64,000 nucleotides of DNA from contig NZ_CP026538.1 of the NCBI RefSeq assembly GCF_004135975.1, forward strand, positions 4,173,501-4,237,500, in the 5' to 3' direction. The position numbers were made by a program, and so were the translations under genes. The stretch comes from Solidesulfovibrio carbinolicus (GTDB taxonomy: Bacteria > Desulfobacterota > Desulfovibrionia > Desulfovibrionales > Desulfovibrionaceae). Numbering within the stretch: position 1 is the stretch's first letter; each line of letters begins with the position of its first letter. This document shows positions 25,152 to 32,688 of the stretch, piece by piece. Under the pieces are notes generated by a model that did no database searches, was not told the DNA's origin, and saw only the letters and a list, made by a program, of their open reading frames with translations.

Positions 25152-26153
25152 ATGGCAGCGTTTTACTCCTTTCTCGCGGTACTGGCGCTCATCGTCATCC
25201 CGTGGTTGGGCGTGGGGATGGGGATGGGTGCGCTGTTCGGGATCGTGCTCCCGTACATCGCAATCATCATTTTCATGGTGGGATTCACCATGCGGATCGT
25301 GGACTGGGCCAAAAGCCCCGTCCCTTTCTGCATTCCCACCACCGGTGGTCAGCAGAAATCGCTGCCCTGGATCAAAAACAGCCCCTGGGACAACCCGTAT
25401 GACAAGAAGGGCGTGTTCATGCGCATGGTGCTGGAAGTCTTGTGCTTCCGGTCGCTGTTCCGCAACACGTCGGTGAAACTCCAGCAGGAAGGCCCCAAGG
25501 TCGGCTACAGCTCGGAGAAATCCCTGTGGCTGTTCGCCTTGATCTTCCACTACTGCTTCCTGCTCATTTTGGTGCGTCACCTGCGCTTTTTCATGGCGCC
25601 GGTGCCCTACCCGGTCCACATCGCCGAGTTCATGGATTCGATCCTCCAGATCGGCTTGCCGGTGATGTACCAGTCCGACGCGCTCATCCTGGCCGGACTG
25701 CTCTTCCTCCTGGCTCGCCGCGTGTTCGACGGCAAGGTGCGCTACATCTCGCTCATGCAGGACTACTTCCCTCTGCTCCTGCTGATCGGCATCGTGGTCA
25801 CCGGCATCTGGATGCGCTACGTGGTCAAGGTCGACGTTATCGCGGTCAAGGAATTGGCCATGGGCATCGTGACCCTGCATCCGCACATGCCCAAGGCGGC
25901 CATCGACCCCTCGGTCTATGCCCACCTGACGCTGGTGTGCGCGCTTTTCATCTACTTTCCCTTCTCCAAGCTCATGCACATGGGCGGCGTCTTCCTCTCG
26001 CCCACCCGCGTGGCGCCCAACATGAGCCGCCGGGCCATGTGGGTGAACCCCTGGAACGATCCGTCCATCAAGCCGCACTCCTACGCGGCCTACGAGGACG
26101 ACTTCCGCGAGAAGATGATCGAAGCCGGCCTGCCCGTGGACAAGAAAGCCTAA
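25152..26153 (+). CDS. dsrM: DsrM, membrane cytochrome b subunit of the DsrMKJOP complex
   Basis: 333-residue inner-membrane protein with about five or six hydrophobic helices and scattered His residues suitable as heme b ligands (for example FHYCFLLILVRHLRF), matching the NarI-like DsrM family. It passes electrons between the quinone pool and the cytoplasmic DsrK iron-sulfur subunit during sulfite reduction. The start has a GAGGTGAGG ribosome site. It is the first complex gene after the RsbRD_N gene, and dsrK follows after 45 bp. Length and context are typical of sulfate reducers. Confidence 0.95.
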   Translation: MAAFYSFLAVLALIVIPWLGVGMGMGALFGIVLPYIAIIIFMVGFTMRIVDWAKSPVPFCIPTTGGQQKSLPWIKNSPWDNPYDKKGVFMRMVLEVLCFRSLFRNTSVKLQQEGPKVGYSSEKSLWLFALIFHYCFLLILVRHLRFFMAPVPYPVHIAEFMDSILQIGLPVMYQSDALILAGLLFLLARRVFDGKVRYISLMQDYFPLLLLIGIVVTGIWMRYVVKVDVIAVKELAMGIVTLHPHMPKAAIDPSVYAHLTLVCALFIYFPFSKLMHMGGVFLSPTRVAPNMSRRAMWVNPWNDPSIKPHSYAAYEDDFREKMIEAGLPVDKKA

Positions 26154-26198
26154 AGCGGGCGCAACCTTACCATTTCTGGAGAGAAGTGAGGATCGACC

Positions 26199-27812
26199 AT
26201 GGCCAAGTATCCGCCACCGGAAGAACTGATCAAGATCAACTACACCACGCCGGTCAAGTCGTGGATGGACACCAAGACAGCTTTTAAACCGGGCAACTTC
26301 AGCTACCCGGGCAAGCCCGATATCCTCAAGTACCTGGGGATGCCCAACCCCCGCGAGTGGACGCCCACCGACGACGACTGGAAGCTGCCGCCCGACTGGC
26401 AGCGCATCGTCATGGAGAAGTTCCGCGAGAAGCTCAAGAAGTACCGCTCGTTTAAGATCTTCATGGACATCTGCGTGCGCTGCGGCGCCTGCGCCGACAA
26501 GTGCCACTTCTTCATCGGCGGCGGCGATCCGAAAAACATGCCGGTGCTGCGCGCGGAACTGTTGCGCTCCATCTACCGCGGCGAGTTCTCGGCGGCCGCC
26601 AAGGTGCTCGGCAAGCTGGCCGGCGCCCGCAAGCTCGAAGAAGACGTCATCAAGGAATGGTTCCTGTACTTCTACCAGTGCACGGAATGCCGCCGGTGTT
26701 CGCTTTTCTGCCCCTACGGCATCGACACCGCCGAAATCACCATGATGGCCCGCGAGCTGCTCCATGAAGTGGGCTGCAACATCAACTGGATCCTCGAACC
26801 GGCCGCCAACTGCAACCGCACCGGCAACCACCTCGGCATCCAGCCCCACGCCTACAAGGACATGATGGATTTCCTCTGCGACGACATCGAGGAAATCACC
26901 GGCAAGCGCATCCGGCCCAACGTGAACAAGAAGGGTTGCGAAATCCTTTTTATCACGCCGTCCGGCGACATCTTTGCCGACCCGGGCATCTACACCTACA
27001 TGGGCTACCTGATCCTGTTCGAGCACCTGGGCCTGGACGTCACCTGGAGCACCTACGCTTCCGAGGGCGGCAACTTCGGCCTTTTCACCTCGGACAAGAT
27101 GATGAAAAAGCTCAACGCCAAGATGTACGCCGAGGCCGAACGCCTGGGCGCCAAATGGATTCTTGGCGGCGAGTGCGGCCACATGTGGCGCGTGATCAAC
27201 CAGTACATGTCCACCATGAACGGCCCGGCCGACTTCCTGGAAACCCCGGTGTCCCCCATCACCGGCACCAAGTTCGACGCCGCCGCCGGCACCAAGATGC
27301 TCCACATCGCGGAGTTCACCGCCGACCTGATCAAGCACGGCAAGCTCAACCTTGATCCGTCGCGCAACGACAACTTCAAGACCACCTTCCACGATTCCTG
27401 CAACCCTGCCCGCGGCATGGGTCTTTTTGAAGAACCCCGCTACGTGCTCAAAAACGTCTGCCGGTACTTCTACGAAATGCCCGAAAACACCATCCGCGAG
27501 CAGACCTTCTGCTGCGGCGGCGGCGCGGGCCTCAACAACGAAGAGTTCACCGAGACGCGCCTGCGCGGCGGCCTGCCCCGGGGCAACGCGGTCAAGTATG
27601 TGCGCGATCGGCACGGCGTCAACAACCTGGCCTGCGTCTGCGCCATCGACCGTGCCACGTTGCCGCCTCTGTGCGACTACTGGGCTCCGGGTGTCGGCGT
27701 CTCCGGCCTGCATGAGTTGGTGGGCAATGCGATCATCCTCGACGGCGAGAAGAAGCGCACCACCGATCTCAGGCAAAACCCCCTGCCGGGGATGGAGGAC
27801 GAGGAGGAATAA
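26199..27812 (+). CDS. dsrK: DsrK, heterodisulfide-reductase-like iron-sulfur subunit
   Basis: 537-residue cytoplasmic catalytic subunit of the DsrMKJOP complex, thought to reduce the DsrC trisulfide formed by DsrAB. Two [4Fe-4S] clusters are bound by CVRCGACADKCHFF and CTECRRCSLFCPYG. The CCG-type special cluster site is present as HDSCNPARG and FCCGGGAGL near the C-terminus. No membrane helix is visible; association is through DsrM. GGAGAGAAGTGAGG precedes the ATG. dsrJ begins 3 bp after the stop. The partner DsrC is not encoded in this window. Confidence 0.96.
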   Translation: MAKYPPPEELIKINYTTPVKSWMDTKTAFKPGNFSYPGKPDILKYLGMPNPREWTPTDDDWKLPPDWQRIVMEKFREKLKKYRSFKIFMDICVRCGACADKCHFFIGGGDPKNMPVLRAELLRSIYRGEFSAAAKVLGKLAGARKLEEDVIKEWFLYFYQCTECRRCSLFCPYGIDTAEITMMARELLHEVGCNINWILEPAANCNRTGNHLGIQPHAYKDMMDFLCDDIEEITGKRIRPNVNKKGCEILFITPSGDIFADPGIYTYMGYLILFEHLGLDVTWSTYASEGGNFGLFTSDKMMKKLNAKMYAEAERLGAKWILGGECGHMWRVINQYMSTMNGPADFLETPVSPITGTKFDAAAGTKMLHIAEFTADLIKHGKLNLDPSRNDNFKTTFHDSCNPARGMGLFEEPRYVLKNVCRYFYEMPENTIREQTFCCGGGAGLNNEEFTETRLRGGLPRGNAVKYVRDRHGVNNLACVCAIDRATLPPLCDYWAPGVGVSGLHELVGNAIILDGEKKRTTDLRQNPLPGMEDEEE

Positions 27813-27815
27813 CCT

Positions 27816-28232
27816 ATGTACAATGCCAAATATATCATACCAGGCATTATCTTCTTCCTGGCCCTCGCCTTCGCTCCCGTGGTCTACAACATGGGCCACA
27901 AGTTTGAAGTGACGCCGGAGCTGCCCAAGGATCAGAAGGACTGCGTGCTGCCGACCCAGGAAATGCGCGACAAGCACATGCAACTGCTCAACGAATGGCG
28001 CAACGAAGCCGTTCGCGACGGCAACCGCATCTTCGTCAACGCCAAAGGCCAGAAATACGTCAAGAGCCTGACCAACACCTGCATGTCCTGCCACACGGAC
28101 AAGGCCAAGTTCTGTGACCGTTGCCACGACACGGTAGGCGTGGCCCCCTATTGCTGGGATTGCCACAACCTCACGCCAGACCAGAAGTCGCCCATTCCCC
28201 CCGTCGCGCAAGCGGCCTCGGGCGGGCACTAG
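27816..28232 (+). CDS. dsrJ: DsrJ, periplasmic triheme cytochrome c
   Basis: 138 residues with an N-terminal uncleaved membrane anchor (about 4-24) and three CxxCH heme c motifs: CMSCH, CDRCH and CWDCH. This is the standard triheme count for DsrJ. It lies on the periplasmic face of the DsrMKJOP complex, where it may exchange electrons with soluble cytochromes. GAGGAGGAA serves as ribosome site and overlaps the end of dsrK. The C-terminal 20 residues are Ala/Gly-rich. Confidence 0.96.
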   Translation: MYNAKYIIPGIIFFLALAFAPVVYNMGHKFEVTPELPKDQKDCVLPTQEMRDKHMQLLNEWRNEAVRDGNRIFVNAKGQKYVKSLTNTCMSCHTDKAKFCDRCHDTVGVAPYCWDCHNLTPDQKSPIPPVAQAASGGH

Positions 28233-28271
28233 GCCGGCGTCGGCGACACCACCACTCAAGGGGACCTTACC

Positions 28272-29048
28272 ATGAAAAGCAACAGACGAGAGTTCCTGAA
28301 GCTGGCCGCCGTCTCCGCCATGGGGATCGGCGCCGCCCGGCTCGGTTTCCTCGGCGACGCCCCGGCGTTCGCCGAGAGCGTGCCCACGGCCGCCAACTTC
28401 GAAGAGGGCCTGAAGGCCAAACACTGGGGCATGGCGATTTTCACCGCCAAGATGACCCCGGAGATGAACGCCAAATGCCGCAAGGCCTGCCATACCGAGC
28501 ACAACGTGCCCGACATCGCCGGCCCCAAGGAGATCAAGTGGTTCTGGGGAGCCAACTTCGAGGAGTCCTTCCCCACCGAGCACGGCCACTACCTGTCCGA
28601 GGAGATCGAGCACCGGCAGTTTCCGCTGCTGTGCAACCAGTGCGAAACCCCCATGTGCGTCAAGGTCTGCCCCACCCAGGCGACCTTCCAGCGCCCCGAC
28701 GGCATCGTCATGATGGACTTCCACCGCTGCATCGGCTGCCGCTACTGCATGGCCGGTTGCCCCTATGGCGCGCGCAGCTTCAACTTCCAGGACCCGCGAC
28801 CGTTTATCAAGAGCTTCAATCCGCTCTTCCCCACCCGGATGCGCGGCGTCGTGGAAAAATGCAACTTCTGCGCCGAGCGCCTGGCCATCGGCAAGCTGCC
28901 CGTGTGCGTGGAAGCGGCCGAGGGCGCCCTGGTCTTCGGCGACCTGTCCGACGAGCAGTCCGACATCCGCAAGGCGCTGCGCGAACATTTCGCCATCCGC
29001 CGCAAACCGGACGCCGGCACCTCGCCGAGCGTGTATTACATCCTGTGA
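28272..29048 (+). CDS. dsrO: DsrO, periplasmic ferredoxin-like iron-sulfur protein
   Basis: 258 residues with a twin-arginine signal (NRREFLKLAA, residues 4-13, then a hydrophobic stretch), so it is exported folded. The mature part binds several [4Fe-4S] clusters: CNQCETPMCVKVCPT, CIGCRYCMAGCPYGARS, CNFCAERL with a later Cys, and CRKACH nearer the N-terminus. It links DsrJ and DsrP in the periplasmic half of the complex. A GGGGA ribosome site precedes the ATG. dsrP follows after 8 bp. Confidence 0.96.
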   Translation: MKSNRREFLKLAAVSAMGIGAARLGFLGDAPAFAESVPTAANFEEGLKAKHWGMAIFTAKMTPEMNAKCRKACHTEHNVPDIAGPKEIKWFWGANFEESFPTEHGHYLSEEIEHRQFPLLCNQCETPMCVKVCPTQATFQRPDGIVMMDFHRCIGCRYCMAGCPYGARSFNFQDPRPFIKSFNPLFPTRMRGVVEKCNFCAERLAIGKLPVCVEAAEGALVFGDLSDEQSDIRKALREHFAIRRKPDAGTSPSVYYIL

Positions 29049-29056
29049 GGTAAGCC

Positions 29057-30250
29057 ATGCTGGAAAAAGCGCTCAAAGGAAGTCCCCGTTATTGGGGCAC
29101 GCTGATCGCCCTTGGCCTGGTCATGGCGCTGGGCCTCGGCTTTTGGCTGTACCAGTTGACCTTCGGCATGAAGATCACGGGGCTTAACCGCGACGTGTCC
29201 TGGGGCTTTTACATCGCCCAGTTCACCTATCTGGTCGGCGTCGCCGCCTCGGCCGTCATGCTGGTCCTTCCCTACTACTTCCACCACTACAAGGAATTCT
29301 CCAAGATGATCATTCTTGGCGAATTCCTGGCCATCGCCGCCGTGGTTATGTGCCTGGGCTTCATCGTGGTCGATATTGGTCAGCCCCAGCGCATGCTCAA
29401 CGTGCTGCTAAACGCCACGCCCCACTCGGTCCTGTTCTGGGACATGGTCGTCTTAAACGGCTACCTGTTCCTCAACATCATCGTGGGCTGGACGAGCCTG
29501 CAGTACTTCAAAAACGACATGACCCCGCCCAAGTGGGTCAAGATCCTGGCCATCGTGTCGGTCATCTGGGCTTTCTCGATCCACACCGTCACGGCCTTCC
29601 TGTACGCCGGCCTGCCCGGACGCCACTACTTCCTGACGGCCATCATGGCCGCCCGGTTCCTGGCTTCGGCGTTCTGCTCCGGTCCGGCCATCCTGCTGCT
29701 GCTGGTCTTGTGCCTGCGCCGCCTGACCGGCTTCGACCCGGGCCAGAAGGCCATCAACCGCCTGGCCGTCATCATCACCTACGCCATGTGCGTGAACATC
29801 TTCTTCTTCCTGCTGGAAGTGTTCACCTCGTTTTACAGCAACATGCCGGGGCACATCGCGCCGTTTAAGTACCTGTTCACCGGCATCGACGGCCACGACA
29901 TGATGGTGCCCTTCATGTGGACCGCCGTGGTCCTGGGCCTGGGCTGCCTGCTGTTCCTCATTCCCACGCCCATCCGCCAGAACCCCACGGCCCTGACCAT
30001 TGGCCTTATCATGCTGGTCATCGCCTCCTGGATCGACAAGGGCCTGGGACTGCTCATCGGCGGCTTTACGCCCAACCCCTTCGAGACCGTCACGGTCTAT
30101 AGCCCGACCGTCCCGGAGATTATGATCTCGCTGATGGTCTTCGCGCTCGGCGGCATCGTGCTGACCGTGCTGTGGAAGATCGCCATTGAGGTGCGCAGTG
30201 AAGTCGAGGGCGGCAACCTGTCCATGGTGCCGCCGCCGGCCGCTGAATAA
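29057..30250 (+). CDS. dsrP: DsrP, NrfD/PsrC-type membrane subunit
   Basis: 397-residue polytopic inner-membrane protein with about ten helices, of the NrfD/PsrC family that handles menaquinone without heme. Landmarks include the N-terminal ALGLGFWLYQLTFGMKITGL, RDVSWGFYIAQFTYLVG, and the GQPQRMLNVLLN loop. It is the last subunit of the DsrMKJOP complex and closes the operon, which ends with a clear rho-independent terminator 25 bp downstream. Length fits the family. Confidence 0.95.
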   Translation: MLEKALKGSPRYWGTLIALGLVMALGLGFWLYQLTFGMKITGLNRDVSWGFYIAQFTYLVGVAASAVMLVLPYYFHHYKEFSKMIILGEFLAIAAVVMCLGFIVVDIGQPQRMLNVLLNATPHSVLFWDMVVLNGYLFLNIIVGWTSLQYFKNDMTPPKWVKILAIVSVIWAFSIHTVTAFLYAGLPGRHYFLTAIMAARFLASAFCSGPAILLLLVLCLRRLTGFDPGQKAINRLAVIITYAMCVNIFFFLLEVFTSFYSNMPGHIAPFKYLFTGIDGHDMMVPFMWTAVVLGLGCLLFLIPTPIRQNPTALTIGLIMLVIASWIDKGLGLLIGGFTPNPFETVTVYSPTVPEIMISLMVFALGGIVLTVLWKIAIEVRSEVEGGNLSMVPPPAAE

Positions 30251-30274
30251 GCGCCCGGCGCAAACGTTGCCCGT

Positions 30275-30307
30275 AAGGCCCGCTTCCGCAAGGAGGCGGG
30301 CCTTTTT
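30275..30307 (+). terminator. Terminator of the dsrMKJOP operon
   Basis: AAGGCCCGCTTCC-GCAA-GGAGGCGGGCCTT followed by TTT: a 13-pair stem with one G-T wobble. An exact inverted copy of the full 33 nt lies at 30755-30787. Confidence 0.93.
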
Positions 30308-30754
30308 CGTGGCTGGCGACCCCAAGGCGGCATTTTCCGGGAAGCTCCTAGGGAGGCCCCGAGCAGCCGTAACCGGGAAGCTTCCGAGAGCGCCTTGGCG
30401 GGCCTGCTTGGGCAGACTTCGAAACGACTGCGACGCCGTGGTTGTCCGCCCCAGCTTCCCTTCGGCAGGACAGGCTTATGTCCTGCTAAACGCGCGCGGC
30501 CGGGCGTGGTCTTCCCGGGGCGGTAAAAGCCGGGAGGCGCGCCGCACTTGGCCCGGTAATCCCTCCGAAAACCGCCGAGTGGCGGCGGGTTGACCGAGGC
30601 TTAGCCAACGGCCCATGCGCTTGCTCTGCCCACCGTTCGGAGCAGCGTCTGGCCCACAATCGCCAGTTGCCGCTTGGGCCGGTGACGCCTCGCCTGGTGT
30701 CCTCGCCCGGCGACGCCGCCCCCGGCCATTTGGCCGCCTTGACGCCGCGCCAGC
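30308..30754. other. Gene-free stretch between two identical terminators
   Basis: About 450 bp with no open frame that has a credible start, composition or ribosome site; several short G+C-rich inverted segments (for example ACCGCC...GGCGG near 30579) but no recognisable RNA family. It separates the convergent dsrP and tolC-like genes. Confidence 0.5.
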
Positions 30755-30787
30755 AAAAAGGCCCGCCTCCTTGCGGAAGCGGGCCTT
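30755..30787 (-). terminator. Terminator of the tolC-like gene
   Basis: On the minus strand this is the same 33-nt hairpin-plus-T-run as at 30275-30307, 33 of 33 bases identical, located 41 bp past the tolC-like stop. Confidence 0.93.
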
Positions 30788-30828
30788 GAAAGCGTCTTGT
30801 CCGGCCATGGGGCCGGCAAACGGGGCCG

Positions 30829-32442
30829 CTACTGGGCGGCGGCCAGATCGAGCTTCTTCATGCCCATGGCCACGTAGATGTCGGCCAGGGCGCTTTGGTA
30901 GTCGGTCAACGCCTGGGTCAGGTTGTACTCGGCGGTGCTCACCCGGGCCTGGGCGTCGAGCACGTCGGTGCTGGTGCCGACCTGGGCCTGGTAACGGGCC
31001 ACGGCCATGCGGTAGCCTTCCTTGGACGCCTCCAGGGCCGTGCGGGCCACCGAGATGCGCTTGGCCGCGTCCTGGATGTTGAGATAGAAGGTCTTGACCT
31101 GATAGCCGATGTCCAGGCGCAGCTTGGCCAGATCGGCCTGCAGTTTTTTCACGTTTTCCCGGGCCGCCTGGAAGCCGAAGAAGGTCGAACCCCAGTCCCA
31201 GGCCTGCAAGGAGGCGGTGATGCCAAAAGACGTGGTTTCCGGGACGGTGCCGCCGGAATTGTCGCGCACGTCGAGGTCAAGGGTGTTGCCCTCGCGCTGG
31301 TAGATGGCCTGGGCCTGGACCTGGGGATACAGCGGGCTGGCTGCGATCTTGGCGTCGCGCTCGGCGATCTGCACCGATTTGACGGCCATGTAGAGGTCCG
31401 GGCGCTGCTTGTAGGCCAGATCGAGGCAGTCCTCGATGTTCATGGCAAAGGGAATGTAGGCCAGCTCGCCCAGATAGTTGGTCTGCTGATTGAGCGGCAG
31501 GTTCAGCAACGAATTGAGCTGGGCGATCTGGACCAGGACGTTGTTTTCGGCCTTGAGCAGGTCCTGTTCGGCCTGGGCCAGGTCGGATTCGGCCTGCAAC
31601 ACGTCCAGGCGGGGTTTGAGGCCGACGTCGTAGTAGGCCTGGGCCACCTTGTACTGGGATTCGAGGCGGGCCACCGAGTCCTTGTTGGATGACACGTTGG
31701 CTCGGGCCTGGAGCAGGGTCAGGAAAGCCTGCTGCACGGCCTTGACCAGGGTCAGCTCGGTGTACTTGATGTTGGCTTGGGCCTGCTCCTTGGTCAGGGC
31801 GGCCTTCTGGTAGGAACTGAGGAGCTTGAAGCCGGTGAAAAGCGGCTGGGTGGCCACCAGCTGCAGCTGGTAGGTGTTCTGCCAGGTGCCCACCCGGGTG
31901 GAGGAGGTGCGGGTGGTGGACAAGTTCGTGCCCTGGGTGGCGTTGATGATCTGGTTGGCGGGGATGTTGAGGCTGGTCGAACCCACGACCTGGGCGTCCA
32001 CGCGCTGGAAGGAGTAGCTCACCGTGCCCACCGGCCCGAAGTTGGCCAGGGCCTGGCGGCGCAGATCCTCCGAACCGGTCAGCTGGGCGCGGGCGGACTG
32101 CATCTGCGGGTTGGCGTCCAGGCCACGCTGGGCGCTTTGCTGCATGTCGAAGCTCTGTCCGTCGCCGGCCTGGGCCGCGCCGCCGGCCTTAGGCGCGGCC
32201 GGATCAGTCTGCTTTTCCTTGACGAAATCGGGCAGCGGAATCTTTTCGACCTTGGTTTCCAGCGACGGGTCGGTGATGGGCGGCGGCCCGTAGCCGTCCT
32301 GGGTCTGCTGGATGGCGTAGCGCTTGGCCACGCGGTCATTGCTGCCCGAGCCATTCTGGGCAAAGGCTGACGTGGCCGTAAATACCGAAAGAATCAAGCC
32401 CATTACCAGAAGAAGATGGGGCCGTTTCGCTGCTGCGGTCAT
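30829..32442 (-). CDS. tolC: TolC-family outer membrane efflux protein
   Basis: 537 residues with a cleavable signal peptide (LLLVMGLILSVFTATSAFAQ, ending near residue 29). A 70-residue low-complexity region follows, then a TolC-type repeat with long periplasmic coiled coils. Typical segments are NPQMQSARAQL at the start of the first repeat, a DVLQAESDLAQAEQDLL helix, and DVLDAQARVSTAEYNL with YQSALADIYVAMG at the end of the second. It would form a trimeric outer-membrane channel used by type I secretion or RND/MFP efflux. No membrane-fusion or inner-membrane partner lies nearby. It is divergent from polA with a 240-bp control region. Confidence 0.9.
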   Translation of the reverse strand: MTAAAKRPHLLLVMGLILSVFTATSAFAQNGSGSNDRVAKRYAIQQTQDGYGPPPITDPSLETKVEKIPLPDFVKEKQTDPAAPKAGGAAQAGDGQSFDMQQSAQRGLDANPQMQSARAQLTGSEDLRRQALANFGPVGTVSYSFQRVDAQVVGSTSLNIPANQIINATQGTNLSTTRTSSTRVGTWQNTYQLQLVATQPLFTGFKLLSSYQKAALTKEQAQANIKYTELTLVKAVQQAFLTLLQARANVSSNKDSVARLESQYKVAQAYYDVGLKPRLDVLQAESDLAQAEQDLLKAENNVLVQIAQLNSLLNLPLNQQTNYLGELAYIPFAMNIEDCLDLAYKQRPDLYMAVKSVQIAERDAKIAASPLYPQVQAQAIYQREGNTLDLDVRDNSGGTVPETTSFGITASLQAWDWGSTFFGFQAARENVKKLQADLAKLRLDIGYQVKTFYLNIQDAAKRISVARTALEASKEGYRMAVARYQAQVGTSTDVLDAQARVSTAEYNLTQALTDYQSALADIYVAMGMKKLDLAAAQ

Positions 32443-32523
32443 GCCGAGTCCTCACATTCGGGGAGATTTCCCCACAGGCCAGGGAGGTTTCCCGATAATA
32501 CAATTAATACCGGATGTATACTC

Positions 32524-32544
32524 TTGTGAACAAGCATTCACCAA
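32524..32544. promoter_or_regulatory. Imperfect inverted repeat between tolC and polA
   Basis: TTGTGAA-N6-TTCACCAA lies in an A+T-rich patch in the divergent region. It resembles half-sites used by CRP/FNR- or Rex-type regulators, but the spacing fits neither consensus, so the regulator is unknown. Confidence 0.3.
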
Positions 32545-32688
32545 ACCGGCATACACCCTATCCAAGCGCAGTATCTTACGCCTGTTCCCGCGACTTGTCG
32601 AGAGCCGAGACGGCTTGGTTGCATCCCGGCCGCCCCTGCCGTACAAGCGCGGCAGCAGCGGACGGTCCAGGCCGTCAGGAGGATGCCC

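Noticed and set aside
25134..28988. A 1284-codon antisense open frame opposite dsrMKJO
   Set aside because: It mirrors strongly conserved dsr genes, is His/Val/Gly-rich without domain pattern, and is explained by high third-position GC on the real strand.
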